64,000 bases of DNA, from contig JAPXFQ010000489.1 of assembly GCA_028564705.1 (NCBI GenBank), positions 1 through 64,000 on the forward strand, in the 5' to 3' direction. The first letter of the stretch is position 1; the number at the start of each line of letters is the position of its first letter. This stretch comes from Apricaphanius iberus (Eukaryota; Chordata; Actinopteri; Cyprinodontiformes; Aphaniidae). A program made the position numbers and the translations under genes. This document shows, in pieces, positions 22,073-34,600 of this stretch. The notes beneath the pieces are model-generated. The model searched no databases and was not told the DNA's origin. It saw only the letters and a program-made list of their open reading frames with translations.

Positions 22073-22758
22073 ACAGTCCCGGCCCTTTTATCTGAGTTTA
22101 AGGTTTTGAGATAAATTGTATGTATCTATTTTAATATTGAAAAATGTTTTTAGAAGAGCTATAGCTCACTGCTAAGCTACAATATAGATATTATTGCTTG
22201 TTTGGATGTTTATAATAACATGAATCCATAATTAATGTTTGGTGTGAGGTGAAATGATATGCGTGAGAGGAGTAATATGCAGTCTGGCTACAGTTCACCA
22301 CCTCACCAACTGCGTCGTCGATTCCCTCGTCTCCAAAATGTCCGTACGCACGGGTCAGAGTTGGCGTACAGGTGCGCACATTTTCCCGTCAAGTCTGTTT
22401 TTTATAAATCACAACTTTTGCTTTGAAAGTGGCGGACGCCAGTTTCAGGCCCCTTTTTCTGCGTACGCAACGTTTATAAATGAGACCCCAGCTCCTCTGA
22501 GACCCTGCAAAGATAGGCTAGTACGGTATAGTAGACAATGGGTTGATAATGTAGGAATGTATGTTGGTTCCCCTACATTTTCTAATATCTAATATTTTCT
22601 AATGGCTGTTTTCTCATGTTTTGCAGTGGATACAAAAAATAAATAAAACATGGCTGTTGCTTCGTCTTACTTCTCACATTGTTGACTTCTCCACATTCAC
22701 TTACATTCTCAAATTACATCCCCATCTACATATCTCACCTGTATCTTCCTTCCGTTAA

Positions 22759-23031
<273 letters not shown>

Positions 23032-23227
23032 TAAAATATGCTTTAAACCAGAAATCTGTGAGACACTTAAGAATAGAAGATTCAAAATAGTTTTGTTTCT
23101 GAAGCACAAAATACCAGACTAACAGATTTGTGATTGCAGCTAGCTGAAATACACCATAATTTAACAAATCTACAATAACAAGACAATTGACTTAGTATCA
23201 TCTTTAATTTTTATAAGAGTCACATGC

Positions 23228-23506
23228 GGCTGTGGCTCAGGTGGTAGGAATTCCTCCTGTAGCCAGGGGGTACCGGTCTGAATCCCTGCTCTATCTATCT
23301 CGATTGGCAAAGACTGGTGGTGTTCAAAGGGGCCTGTACATACGGCAGCCTCATCTCTGTCAGTGTGTCCCAGGGCAGCTGTGGCTACAATGTGGCTTGC
23401 CTCGATGAGCGTGTGAATGTGGCCGTGAATAACTGAATGCAGTGTAAAGTGCTTTGTGCGCCACTGACTGAACAGCACTATACAAATGCTGGCTATTTAC
23501 CATTAC
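23228..23506 (+). mobile_element. tRNA-derived SINE
   Basis: An A-box-like TGTGGCTCAGGTGG at 23231-23244 and a B-box-like GGTCTGAATCC at 23275-23285 form an internal RNA polymerase III promoter 31 bases apart, as in tRNA-derived SINEs. The body ends in GTAAAGTGCTTTGTG ... GCACTATACAAATGCTGGC and TATTTACCATT, a 3' tail shared with a LINE family that would have mobilised it. Intronic. Confidence 0.75.
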
Positions 23507-23796
23507 CTATCCCTTTTGGGGAATATCTCAAGACCTGTTGCTGCTTACTGCAGGTGGCCAGTAGACATTAAGTGACTGGACATAACCAAAGGAAACAAAG
23601 GATGCACCGATAAATTTGCTGTCTTCATTCTGACCTGGGACCAACAGGGAGATAAACAGATTATCGCTTTTTTGTCTATTTGAGCTTCCAATATGTCTTT
23701 GCTATGGAACATGGTAGATTTGGAAATGTTGAAAGCCTTTTGGAAATCTCAGTATGAACATAGAGATCTATATTTTTAAAGGAATAAATGAATATC

Positions 23797-24050
23797 TTAA
23801 GGTAATTTTATTTGTGCAGCACCCTTTCAACAACACAGTAATTCAAGGTGCTTTACATGATTTGTTGGTAAAGAAACGAATAAAACATATAATAAAAGGA
23901 ATGAAAATCATAAATTACAACATTAGCGAAAAACACAATAAAGCATGACAGAAAATGTTTAACACATATAAAAACAAGTAGGTAAGGCAAGGCAAGGCAA
24001 GGCAATTTTATTTGTATAGCACACTTTCACCACAAGGCAATTCAAGTAAA
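23797..24050 (-). repeat. Two LINE/SINE 3'-tail fragments and (GGCAA)n
   Basis: AATTTTATTTGTGCAGCACC ... AAGGTGCTTTACATGA (23799-23860) and AATTTTATTTGTATAGCACAC (24003-24023) are two inverted copies of a tail ending GTGCTATACAAATAAAATT. They are separated by about 120 bases, and a GGCAA pentamer array (23984-24003) marks the end of the second copy. Confidence 0.6.
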
Positions 24051-24337
24051 GTTAGGCTTGTTGGTTGTGCTGACTATATAGGATATTTTACTGTGTCTGC
24101 TCATCTCCTAATATAAAGAATTTATATACCAAGTAACAAAGTTAATACTTCTATTACACACAAAAAATGCAATGAATTAGAAGACAGGTTTTATTTTTTT
24201 CTGCTTAGTACAACAAATGGTGTTAAATTAGATAAAGAATAGAATATTAATAAAAATGACCACAAAAAATAACATTGCAAGTGAAAAATAGACATTTTCT
24301 GTGAAACTACTGCAGAGGTTTCACATGTTAAGTACAG

Positions 24338-24700
24338 TGGTCCCTTGTTTATTGTGGGGGTTACATTCCAAAAATAACTCGTTACAGGTGAAATTCGCTA
24401 AGTTGGCACTTCTAACTAGTTTAAATACTCTAGAAGTTCAAACCTTCGTACATTTTAAAACATAAAAGTATCAATACGCAGCGGTTTCTTCGCCCATGCA
24501 TCGCTTAGGTATGCCTTTTGCCTCTGAAGGCTTCGGTGCAGGTGTCTTTCTCGGAGTTAGGAACATAGTTATGGGTAGTTGTTTGTGCTGTTTTTTTCTT
24601 CTGGATGAGAAGATTCAGTGGAGTGCTGTAATAGGGTCTCTCGCCATTCATATGCCGATCTTTACAAATGCAGACTTTAAAAGCAATAAAGTCTATGTAC
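24338..24700. mobile_element. Possible Tigger-like MITE fragment
   Basis: Starts TACAGTGGTCCCTTGTTTATTGTGGGGG, quoted here as the end CAGTGGTCCCTTGTTTATTG, which resembles Tigger-type termini with a TA target. It continues into AT-rich DNA. The right end was not found, so the extent is a guess. Confidence 0.4.
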
Positions 24701-25159
24701 CACCCACAGATTTGTGCACTGTCCCTGTAAGGCCAGTGTGGATGCAGTGAGGCGTAGCATACTTGATACAGAAAAGAAATAGGGAGCAACATAGCTCAGG
24801 GACATGTTTCATGTAACGAATACAGCACAGAGACAGACTCATCAGTGGTCTCAAAATGAATTCACTTCTTTCTTCCACCATAATGTATATGCACACATTT
24901 ACATAAAGCATAAGTCAGTCTTCAGTCTAAATTAGTTCACTGCATTTCTTCACAATAATAATTCTATTTTTTTTATTAGATCGCTGATCACATAGCTCCT
25001 TCTGTTTAATTCACACACATGCAATTGTGTTAGTAGAGATTGGGCTTATAAGTGTTAGGTGCCAAGTTTATGAAAACTGTTACCATGGCTGGCTCATATA
25101 AAGGTAGAGTTTTTCTGGGGATATTTTTCTTTTTCCCTAAAGCATACTGAGATTTTGTT

Positions 25160-26015
25160 TTATACAGGCAAAACTTGAAAAATTAAAATATCATGCAAAA
25201 GTTCATTCATTTCAGTAATTCAACTCAAAAGGTGACACTAATTTATGACATAAACTCATACATGCAGAGTAATATATTTCAAGCTTTTATTTGTATTAAT
25301 TTAGATGATTATGACTCACAGCTTATGAGAAACTCAAATTCAAAAACTCAGAAAATGTGAATGTTGTGAAAAGGTAAAATATTTTAGGCACAAAGGGTCC
25401 CACTCTAGTCAGCTGATAGTTGTTCAGAAAGCCATAATTGACACCCTCCATAAGGAGGAAGAGCCTCAAAAGGTAGAGTAATTGTAAAAGACGTTGGATA
25501 TTCCCAAAGTGCTGCATCAAAGCACATTAATTAAAAGTTATATGGAAGGGAAGGTAAATGGTGCACATGAAGCAGGGATGTCCACAGCCTGTAAAGGATT
25601 GTCAGGAAAGGCCGTTAAAAATTCAAAGATTTTTTTTTTTCATTTTGGTTACACAGAAAAGAAGACAAAAAAAATTTATAAAACAAACCAACAGCCCAGG
25701 AAGCAACAGTACAAAAATAGTACACGATACATAAAAACTAAGAAAATAATAAACCTCAGTTTAAATTAAAAATGTAAGATATAAGTCAAGTTAAATTGTT
25801 GGAGACCTTCATAAGGAGTGGATTGAGGCTGGGGTTAGTGTATCAAGAGCCAACACAGACAGACGGATTCTGGACATGAGCTTACACATGCATGATTATA
25901 CTTTTCAGAGGTTCAACATTTCTCTATTCAAAATCCTGGATTTCATGTAATATTCTAATTTTTCTGAGATTTAGGATTTGGCCTTAAACTATCTCGCTTT
26001 TCATTTAAGGAGTTC

Positions 26016-26066
<51 letters not shown>

Positions 26067-26130
26067 TTTGACCATTTAACTTGCATTACTGAAATAAATT
26101 AAATTTGTAAACATTCAAATTTTTCCATTG
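25160..26130 (+). mobile_element. Tc1-like transposon, internally deleted
   Basis: The left part has the terminal repeat (CAAAAGTTCATTCATTTCAG, TAATTCAACTCAAAAGGTGA) and a transposase start region (ATTGACACCCTCCATAAGGA). At 25630-25790 is an A-rich insertion, then AAGGAGTGGATTGAGGCTGG and AGACGGATTCTGGACATGAG. The sequence then jumps directly to the 3' tail CATGCATGATTATACTTTTC. The catalytic DDE core is missing. A TA microsatellite (26019-26062) has grown in the right terminus. Same family as 12110-12765 and 56545-56935. Confidence 0.7.
26019..26062. repeat. (TA)n microsatellite
   Basis: About 22 TA units within the right end of a Tc1-like copy. Confidence 0.95.
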
Positions 26131-26243
26131 TCACCTGTTTTTTAAGGCCTACTTATCAGCCATCCTACAATCCAAATGTGTGCCACTGATCTAGGTTTTT
26201 TTATGTTATATCTTGGGAGTACAAATTGTATTTGAAAAGGAAT

Positions 26244-27870
26244 AATAGAATAGAATAGAATAGAATAATTGTTTAATTGTTCCACAAGGGAAAAACAGAA
26301 TAGGAAAAGCAAACAATTTTTACAAAAAATAAATATTGACACATAATTTTTGACATAGTTACAAAAACAGAGTAAGTACAGTTATTAAGATTAAAGCACA
26401 GACAAAATGGCATAACCCAGGTTGCAATGTGAAATAGAGCAGGATACTGAAAGATGTTTAAATAATAGAAACTGTACCGTTATTATAGAAATATGTACCA
26501 TTTATGCATTGTACCTGTGCATGAAAAAGTAAATGTGTAACTTCCAATAAGTTATTATATATAAACTGAGAAGAAATAATGTGCAAGTTAGAGCAGTAGT
26601 GATTAGTGGAAATTACAGCGCTGGTGTAAACATCTAGTATGTTTGTTGGGAGCAGTTTTGGTTGTATTGTCTGACAACTGCAGGGAGGAAGGACCTGCAG
26701 AAACGCTCTTTTGTGTATGTAGGACGCAGCAGTCTGGCACTGAAGGTGCTCTGCAGTTCACTAACATCTTCATGCATGGGGTGGGAGACTCTGTCCATCA
26801 GAGATGTCATTTTGGCAAGTGTCCTTCTGTCTCCCACCACCTGCACTGGATCCAGCGTGCATCCTAGAAGAGAGCTGTTTCAAAGAAATTTATGTTTTTT
26901 ATTAAAAACAAAAAAGATTTGTCTCGGGAGGAACAAGGAACGGAACTTCAGAAGCAGGTTGTTGGCTAGAAAAGGTGAGTGGAGAGATTAATGCAACATA
27001 AGTAACAAGGATAAAAAGTGCTGATGGTTTGGTTCTTGCTGGTCATCTGGAGATGAGAAGCTTGGAGGAAGTTTATTTGAGTTTGATAGTCTGAAGTTGG
27101 TTGAAGGTGGATGTATAGATCCGGACTTTCTCCAATATTGTTTCAGGTGGTGACCTCGGAGGAGATCTAACTAAGCATTCACAGAGCAGGTGAGTGAGAG
27201 CTTGATGGGAGGCCAGTTGATGGTCAGGAATGAGAAAGTGACAGGCGAGCAGTTTGACGGCAGCAGAGAAGCAGGTAAGAATGGAGATGTTTACCAGGGG
27301 GTAGTAGTAGAGATTTGTCTATATACTTGCAGGAAACCAGAGCACAGAAGAGAATCGGTTCGGAAGGATCCGGAGGATTGTCACAGGTAAGTCATGATTC
27401 AAACTCAGGAGATAATTCTTCTTACTAGAAGAGTCGAAGGATAGTTTGGCCATAGAAAATGCTACAGATGGCGTCAGCTTGCCAAACCCACTCTCCGTTT
27501 GAACTGGGTGTTGATAGGGATAATCAATGAGCACCTGGTGACTGCTGCCTGCCACGCCCTGCAGAGAAGGTTGGAGAAGGAACACAAGTCCACGCTCTCT
27601 CCAGCACACAGACACAGGATCCCAACAGACGAATGCTGCCACAAAGTCATAGAAGGTCTTTAAAAGCGCTCCCTGGACTCCAAATGACCTCAGCGTCCTC
27701 AGCAGGTAGAGTCTGCTCTGGATCTGACCTTTCCTGTAAAGAGCCTCAGTGGTGAGGCTCCAGTCCAATTTATTATTCAGGTGGACGCCCAGGTACTTAT
27801 AAGAGTCCACTATCTCAATGTCCAGAGGAACAGAAGCTATTCTAAGCATTTTAAATTATACTACATGCAT
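26244..27870 (-). mobile_element. LINE 3' end interrupted by another sequence
   Basis: On the minus strand, 27849-27640 reads a reverse-transcriptase C-terminal region (VDSYKYLGVHLNNKLDW, RLYLLRTLRSFGV, LKTFYDFVAAFVCW). 26860-26634 reads the expected continuation (DPVQVVGDRRTLAKMTSLMD and ERFCRSFLPAVVRQYN). About 750 bases of unrelated sequence (roughly 26885-27630) separate these two parts. The 3' UTR follows and ends in a (TTCTA)n array at 26269-26244, a usual LINE tail. Frameshifts and the interruption show the copy is dead. It lies in the last KANK intron. Confidence 0.75.
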
Positions 27871-29679
27871 TCAAATCAATCTGTTTCATCAGGCAACACA
27901 ACATGATATGGAGAACATATATCCTGGAATGAGGCAACTATTTTCCCTGTGGTTGACTCTTCTCTTGGCATGCAGCTTCATTTGCTCTCATTTGTTGTAC
28001 CAACTGATATCTACCTTTTGATTATAGGAATTACTTGCCATGACTCGCTGCTTGATAGATGTAGGAAGTTACAAATATTACCACAGATCATTGTCTGTGC
28101 TGTCATCTAGGGAAATTTACTGCTCTATTAGTTTTGATTGATGTCTCGGTATCAAGTACACAACACCTCTCCCAGTGTAAATGGGATGGCTTTCCAAGTG
28201 CTTGGATTTGGAGAGATTTGTTCTCCCAGTGGCAGGTTACAGAGACCGTTAACCACAAGGTCACGGGCTCATAATAAGATTTCTCATTTGTATTAAATTG
28301 CTAGTGGAGCATGATTTGAATACTTGATAACATGCACACATGAATTTAACTTTTGGTTTTTTTTTACAGGGGACTGTTGGCAGATTTTGTATACACAATT
28401 TACAAAACTAGACCTAGCAACAAGCATTATTTATTTCTTTGGGTTTGCATTTTAGACATTTAAATATGCTATGAACACTGGCGGCATATGGGTCATTGCA
28501 GGGGTAACATTTAATCATACTTTCTTTTAACTGCCTGTTGTAAAGCAGTATCCTTAATATTAGTGTGCAGTATTGTGCTAGTTATCTGCCTAAAGCTATC
28601 TATAAAAAAGTGATAAACTAATCATAAACCTGCACTTGAAGCATTATCTTATGCTAATCTTAAAGACATACTTTTTGTTCTTATAGCAGCAAGCTATGCT
28701 GAACCAAAGTATGAGTGTACATAAATAGAAAAGGGATGCTTTTTAAAGAATAATTTGTTGGATTAAGGCAAAAGAGAAGTTTTTTTAATATTATTTGCTT
28801 TGCTTAACTTTGTCTATGGAATGAAGTTGCTGTTGCTTACAGCTACTACAAGGTGCATTGGAAGCCTTGTCAAATCCCCTTTCCAGGTTAATGATGCAAA
28901 TGTTTACCCTATATCTAAATAAATAGTTCAACAATGGTAGTTATTATCTGGCTATGATAATTCAATATGTTTAGTAACACCAATATAAAACTACAGCACA
29001 AACTGTACAATATTTTAGTATGTATTTGTCTAAATTTTAGCCACTTATCAAAACACACCTAATGGTTCAACATTCCAATTACATTTTAATTATCGTTTCA
29101 TGATCATTTTAACTATTTGCAGCAACTAGCTGGGCTGCAATGCTATGGATACATTTCAGCTTAAAATAAACATGTGGAGATGTGATCTCAGCTGCTTTAA
29201 GCAGTGCCAACAATAATATTTGTTGTGAGATCTCCACTAAGGAAAACATACTGAATTATAGTTGCTGTTGCTGTAGTTGTATGTGTAAGTTTTTGTTGAG
29301 TTAAGTCCAAATAGGTTGAAGTATCTTCAGTCCCACCCTTCAGCCCCCTCACCTCCCATTTATCACAGATTTTTAATTGGGGATACGGATGTTTGCAGTG
29401 TTACTACATAATTAGTATAACACAATTTAGTGGCTACAAATTGCCAATAATAAGATAGCAATAGTTTTAGGAGAATATCTTTGAAGTTGCTTCATTTTCA
29501 GTCTAACATTCTATGAGGTAGGTTGGTATTACCTTGCATCACCACTAGGGGGGCCTGGAGAGTTTTACACATATATTTTGTATGGAGACTGTTGTAGAAG
29601 AATTATTTCAAGATCAGTTCTGTTTAGTGATTAGTATTTAATAGTGAAAGCAGCCAGGGGATTCTACAGAATGTTTGAG
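27871..29679. other. KANK intron, no gene seen
   Basis: AT-rich intron. No exon with KANK similarity and no repeat with definable ends. Confidence 0.5.
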
Positions 29680-29945
29680 AACCATGGACCCTTTACTGAG
29701 CAATAGAGAACGATTAATACTAAGTTTGGCTAATAACCAGTCGGGCCAAAATAAAGTTATTTTGAAAAAGGCCGATAGACAATTAATGTGCCGATAGTTG
29801 ATTACTTGGCCGATAGTCAAAAAGAGGGGTGGATAGTAGAGAACGGCCAATAGTGGGTTTGGCCGATAGCTAAGAGTTATTCTTAAAAAGGCAGAGAGTT
29901 GATAACTGATAGTTGATCACTTAGCTGATAGTCATACTGTAAAAC
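29680..29945. repeat. Irregular GCCGATAG repeat cluster
   Basis: The word GGCCGATAG or a close variant (GCCGATAG, GGCCAATAG, GCTGATAG, ACTGATAG) occurs about eight times, spaced some 20-40 bases apart, between spacers such as TTGATTACTTG and TTGATCACTTAG that also recur. It looks like a decayed tandem array, or part of an old transposon with internal repeats. Confidence 0.6.
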
Positions 29946-31053
29946 AGCGAGTAGGCTAAGAAATACATTGGATTGGAAGGTAAACGTTAATAGAACTTAC
30001 TGTAGAAAATATAAAAAAATATATACTGCAGATTTAAAAGCATGATCAGTTATACCCTCCTCCACCCAATCCAACTCTCATGCACACACACACAGTTAAA
30101 AGCGATCTTAAAAGGACATAGGGCTGAGTTCAGATGAGCCAAGCTATGTGTCATTGTTTGACACAATTTTTAAACATAACTTTTTTAGCTAATAGCACTA
30201 GTACTAAATAAGTTGCAGGTTTTGTAACAGAGACAAAAAACATGTAGGAGCAACATAAAATCTCTAACAACTGGGTCTTCAGGTCTTTAAGAAGATACTG
30301 TGGAACATGTTATACTATTTTGCCTAAAGCATACTGTTGAGAGAAGGGAACTCATACAAAATTAACAAGATATCCAATTGCAGTTGGAAATCCTAGACAT
30401 TTGAAGTAAAATTTCTAATTCTGAGAAAAAAAGAGGGATAAAAACATTTGACAAAATAAATAGAAATAATATAGTTTTTGTTTGTTTTTAGTACTTGGTA
30501 AAAAATAAGTAGGGCAAACATTGCTTGCCAGCCAGCAATAAACAGTAGTTTATAACTTATGTTATTCTTTTCAGTTTGTTTTGTTAGAAGTTTTAAAAGT
30601 CCTATATTGTTGAACTCACCATATATTTCAAAAGTCCCTTGAATGCATCCCAGGTGAAGTGTAGGACAAGCTTCTGCCTGGTGTTGGATTGTGGCTTATA
30701 AAACAAAATATTTGTCTTATATACTTGCAGATTTATTTTTTATTATCTGCTTATGATGAGACGTGACACTGTTTGATCCACTGAAAACTTGGGCCGTTCA
30801 CTTTGTCACACCTCTGTCCTTCGAGACGGCCAAAATATGCAGACTGTGAACCAGCCTTTAGACTAAAGAAAAAATTAAAACAAGCAGGTTGCAAAGCTGT
30901 TGCACAAGTGCGACATATGAAAAATAGTTTATCAAACAGTTTTTTTCATCGCACATGTATATGTAGCACTGTACATCCCTGCAGTTTTCACATGTGTTTC
31001 TGGGTCCCTGGCACTTGGTCTTCCCTCTTTAGTAATGTTGGTCTGATACTAAG
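29946..31053. other. KANK intron, no gene seen
   Basis: AT-rich intron without supported features. Confidence 0.5.
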
Positions 31054-32377
31054 TACCATAACTTCCAGACTACAAGCCAACATACGTCTGAACCCTGCAG
31101 CTTATACAACAGTGTAGCTTATGTTTGGATTTTTACAGCTTACGCCACCAGAGTACCTCAACGATCTATGGATTCTATACGTTATGTCCTTCATTTTTAA
31201 AGAGACTTTACATAAGTTTAACCACAAATAAACATAAAAATGTTCTTCCTCATACATGCTCCAGCAATGACCTTGTCAGTAGAATGAGCCCTGAATGAGC
31301 CGCAGTTGCCTCTATATGCATGTAAATTCACGTAAATAGTAAGTGTTCGGGTCAAAAAAGCAGATTACCTGACTGCTTTCCAGTGCAGCCTTGCATAATG
31401 TCGTCATGCGCGTTGACACTCAGGTGTAGCGTGTGCTATTTCATAAACAACCGTGGAGCGAAAAGTAACTGAAGGATAGATTCAGCAGGGCAGAGAGCAG
31501 CTTTAGCACCAGTAAAACTCAAGCCCAGACCCCAAATGAGCTTACACAACATTTCTTGCCTCAGTTGAAGTCGTGGCTGTAAATCAGTAAATTGTCCAGG
31601 ATGGGACTGACTCAGCTGTTGTTGTGCGTTAGGGAGTGAGCTCTAACACAGCATGTCTACCTAATGCATGAGCTTACCATTCAGGCTAAAGTTACGCCTT
31701 TAGCCTGAGGGGGGACTCGTAAAGCAAAAAGCTTTCACACTTCTCATAGTTGCTTTAAGAGATACTTGCCTTTGACTGGCGGTCTCCAGCATTTTGCCGG
31801 AAAAGAGTGAGCAAGGCAGTTCACACGAGCAATGAAAGCAAAGGTAGAACAGACAGACATTACAAGAGCGAGACAGTTTACAAACCCAAAGTTTTCATGC
31901 AGAAACCCTCATTATGGAAAACAAACAAAGAAATGCACATTTTACAGCTTATAAGTTAAAGGTAGTCCATCTGGCCTTTAACGAAGGAAGCACAGTAGAG
32001 CAGCTTCATGTAGCCTTGGCATCAATGAATCAATGGTGAGACGTTGGAGACACCAGTGTGAAGAACTGTCTCAATGCAAAAAGCTTTCAGAGGTAATAAC
32101 AGTGTATGGCCCGAATTTGAAGACTTTCTTGAAGATTGGCTGAATACGCAGATAAGACAGTTGAGGTGTTTCCACTGTGTTGAAATGTTAATAAAATGGA
32201 AGCTTCCCCAAACACCAGTCTCTTTACCGACAATCCTGACCATGCATGAACCCTTACATATAGTGATTAAATTTAAAAAAACCTGTGGCTTATAATCATG
32301 TGAAGTTTGTGTTTTTTCCTATAATTGGCTGGTGTGGCTTATATTCAGGTGCACCTTATACTCCGAAATTTATGGTA
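31054..32377 (+). mobile_element. Pogo/Tigger-like transposon remnant
   Basis: Imperfect inverted ends: CCATAACTTCCAGACTACAAG on the left, quoted as CCATAACTTCCAGACTACAA, and CCATAAATTTCGGAGTATAA on the right when inverted. Both are flanked by TA, as for Tc/mariner-type insertions. Near the right, plus-strand frames read FTAYKLKVVHLAFNEGST and, in another phase, WPEFEDFLEDWLN, matching the N-terminal helix-turn-helix and following CENP-B-like part of pogo/Tigger-type transposases. The catalytic domain is absent and stops interrupt the frames. Length 1324 bases. Confidence 0.65.
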
Positions 32378-32424
32378 GCTGTTACTGCTATTGGTGCTGA
32401 TACTATTGACCTATTAATTAATCA

Positions 32425-32790
32425 TTTGTTCTCTACTGAGCAAGCATGTAGCAACAGTAGAGATGAAAAAGTCCCCTTTAAGAGCAAGAAACCTCAATCA
32501 GAACCTGGCTTGGTAAGAGCTGACATCTGTCATGGCCGACTGAGGGTTTAAGAAGATAGAGCAGGGATGCATAAAGAACAAAAGAACTAATGTAAGAATA
32601 CTTTCTACATTAAAGAAAGTAAAACTTGATAACAGGACACAGAGGACGAACAGTCACCAGGAGCTTTGTCCCTGTTGATCAGGACGCCATGCTAGGTGTA
32701 GCTTCTATTAAGAGAAAAACACTGAGAAAAGACAATCAACAGTCGAAATAACAGCAAATAATATAACTGTAGAGGAGTAAAAGACAAAAG
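32425..32790 (+). repeat. Teleost interspersed repeat (GTAGCAACAGT family)
   Basis: Contains CTACTGAGCAAGCATGTAGC, AACAGTAGAGATGAAAAAGT and AAACCTCAATCAGAACCTGG, near-identical in order to 40055-40120. It continues into decayed sequence with GACTGAGGGTTTAAGAAGAT. Likely 3' UTR of a LINE family; no frame. Confidence 0.6.
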
Positions 32791-33307
32791 TAGCAGGGTG
32801 AAGAAAAGTGGTTAGTCTGTCATCCAACAGTCTAAGCCTTTATCAGCATAACTACAGAAATATCTCATGTTACCCTAAGCCACTGTAACCTAAGCCACTG
32901 AAGGTTGACAGTTCCTGCCATCTTATGCAATCTTAATGTTAAACTTACAAAATCTCATACCACTGTTTTGTATTTTTGTTCCTCTAACTTGTAAAGAGTA
33001 TTTTTGTATGTTAGTATCTAGTCTGTTTTTGTTGTGATTTTCTTTTATATACAGTCAACATTATTTCCTAGAGGTCGGTATATGTAACTGATTCTTTCTG
33101 TTTGTAAAAATCTTAGCTCACATAAATCCTTTGAGCAAAGATTGACATGTAAAGCCTTACATGAAGCAGATCTCATGTAGTAGCCAGTAAGTTATTGCTT
33201 GAGCTGATGCATTTGAAGTATGGCAACACTGCCACTGTGAGGATTACAATGGCCACTGCAACGTGTTTTATGTGAAATCAAAATTGTGTTTTCATTCTTT
33301 TCCCCAG

Positions 33308-33415
33308 AATGGTCAAACAGCCCTGTCCGTGGCAGAAGCAACCTGTCATCAAGACATCATTGATCTACTGACATCTCATGCATCTGAGCCCTCGACCTCA
33401 GGAGACCTCCTCTGA
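33308..33415 (+). CDS. KANK-family gene, terminal exon g with stop
   Basis: The acceptor TTTTCCCCAG precedes an exon that reads NGQTALSVAEATCHQDIIDL and LTSHASEPSTSGDLL, ending in TGA at 33413-33415. It carries the fifth, C-terminal ankyrin repeat; the short tail after it replaces the longer tail of mammalian KANK1. Phase 0 joins exon f to give GLKDK-NGQTALS. Human KANK paralogues read (E/D)GxTALSIAL here, so VAEAT is a fish-specific or lineage-specific variation. The seven visible exons total 1109 bases of coding sequence, roughly 369 codons. Confidence 0.93.
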   Translation, partial: NGQTALSVAEATCHQDIIDLLTSHASEPSTSGDLL

Positions 33416-34600
33416 GTTGCACACGCGTCTATTTCCATGATCGTTTTTCCTCCTACAGAACAGGAAAAAACATGAACAAATACTATGTATGACACTATAT
33501 GAAGATAAGCATGGGGCTGCCTTTTTGACCTCTGGGAATGGAGCGTTTCTTTTATGCCTCTGCCATAATGTCCAATGAGGGTTTTTGCTGATCAAATGAT
33601 TAATGAGGGTTGAACAAATTTAACATAAGACATTTCTGTGACAACAGCTGATTAAGCAGGGAACAGGGTGAGAATAAAAAGAATGGAACGTACGGGGGAA
33701 ACCTTCTGAACTGCTGCATCTTAATATAAACTAACTCTAAAAGTCAAATACTAAGCACATGGTCTACCTTCCAGATATATATATATCACATAACATTATT
33801 TCTATTTTCGTTATTGACATTGACATTGTATTTTTCATATTTGGACATAAGCCATTATTGAGAGCAAAGTATATACAGAATGTTATTCCAACAGATCATG
33901 GTCACACAAACAGAAACTATTTTCTACTGCACTTTTTTACCATGTATGTGTACATCTAATATGCATCTACTCAACTCCAGTGGAAACTATATAGCAAGGA
34001 GTTATAAAATAAGTTACATCAAATACTGAATCATTTCTCCACAGTGGTCATGTCTTTAATGTGATTCATACGTGATCATCATTTGTGAGATATTGAAAAA
34101 GAAATGGTTTAGTCTAAAATGAGATTCAGTATTTTTTATATTGATATATATAGGCTAAAAAAAAGACAAGTCAAGAAATTGTATTGAGCTGCATGGTGAT
34201 ACAGTTACTACCCCTACTGGCTGTTCTAAATGTAGTGCCACAAGCCAGTATGTTGTAATACTGCTTGCGGGAGTATATATAGTATATATACATACAACAC
34301 GTAAAGAATGCACAATGAATGTTGGACTGGCTGGAACACATTCCAAGAGAATAAAAATGTAGATGTAGCAAGTTTAACTAACCCTGCATGGATGACAAAT
34401 TGCAAGCCTTTGAATCAGTCTAGATAGTAACTTTATACAAATATATATCTGAAGACTTTAAATTAGTCAAGCTGATGAATGAGTCTTTAGATTGTTGATC
34501 TTAGTTCGTTTTATCTATGACTTAAGCAATCAGACCTGATGAATTAAAATCCTTAGCAGGGAGTTTTGTTTGCGAGAAGAAGCAATAAAAAATATAATTT
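33416..34600 (+). other. Likely KANK 3' UTR and possible poly(A) signals
   Basis: AT-rich sequence after the stop codon. AATAAA hexamers occur at 33673-33678, 34350-34355 and 34584-34589. The last is followed by TTTTGTCAG and GGTAGTGGTA, a GT-rich element. Which is used cannot be told from sequence alone. Confidence 0.45.

Larger units (their letters stand above)
21297..22489. mobile_element. PIF/Harbinger transposon with two convergent frames
   Basis: The element holds a Myb/SANT-like frame on plus and a HARBI1-type transposase frame on minus, the two-gene architecture of PIF/Harbinger elements. The right terminus at about 22456-22489 reads, inverted, GGGGTCTCATTTATAAACGT then TGCGTACGCA, a typical Harbinger terminal repeat of fish. 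No matching left terminus is obvious, so the left end is probably lost or worn. It lies inside a KANK intron. Confidence 0.75.
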
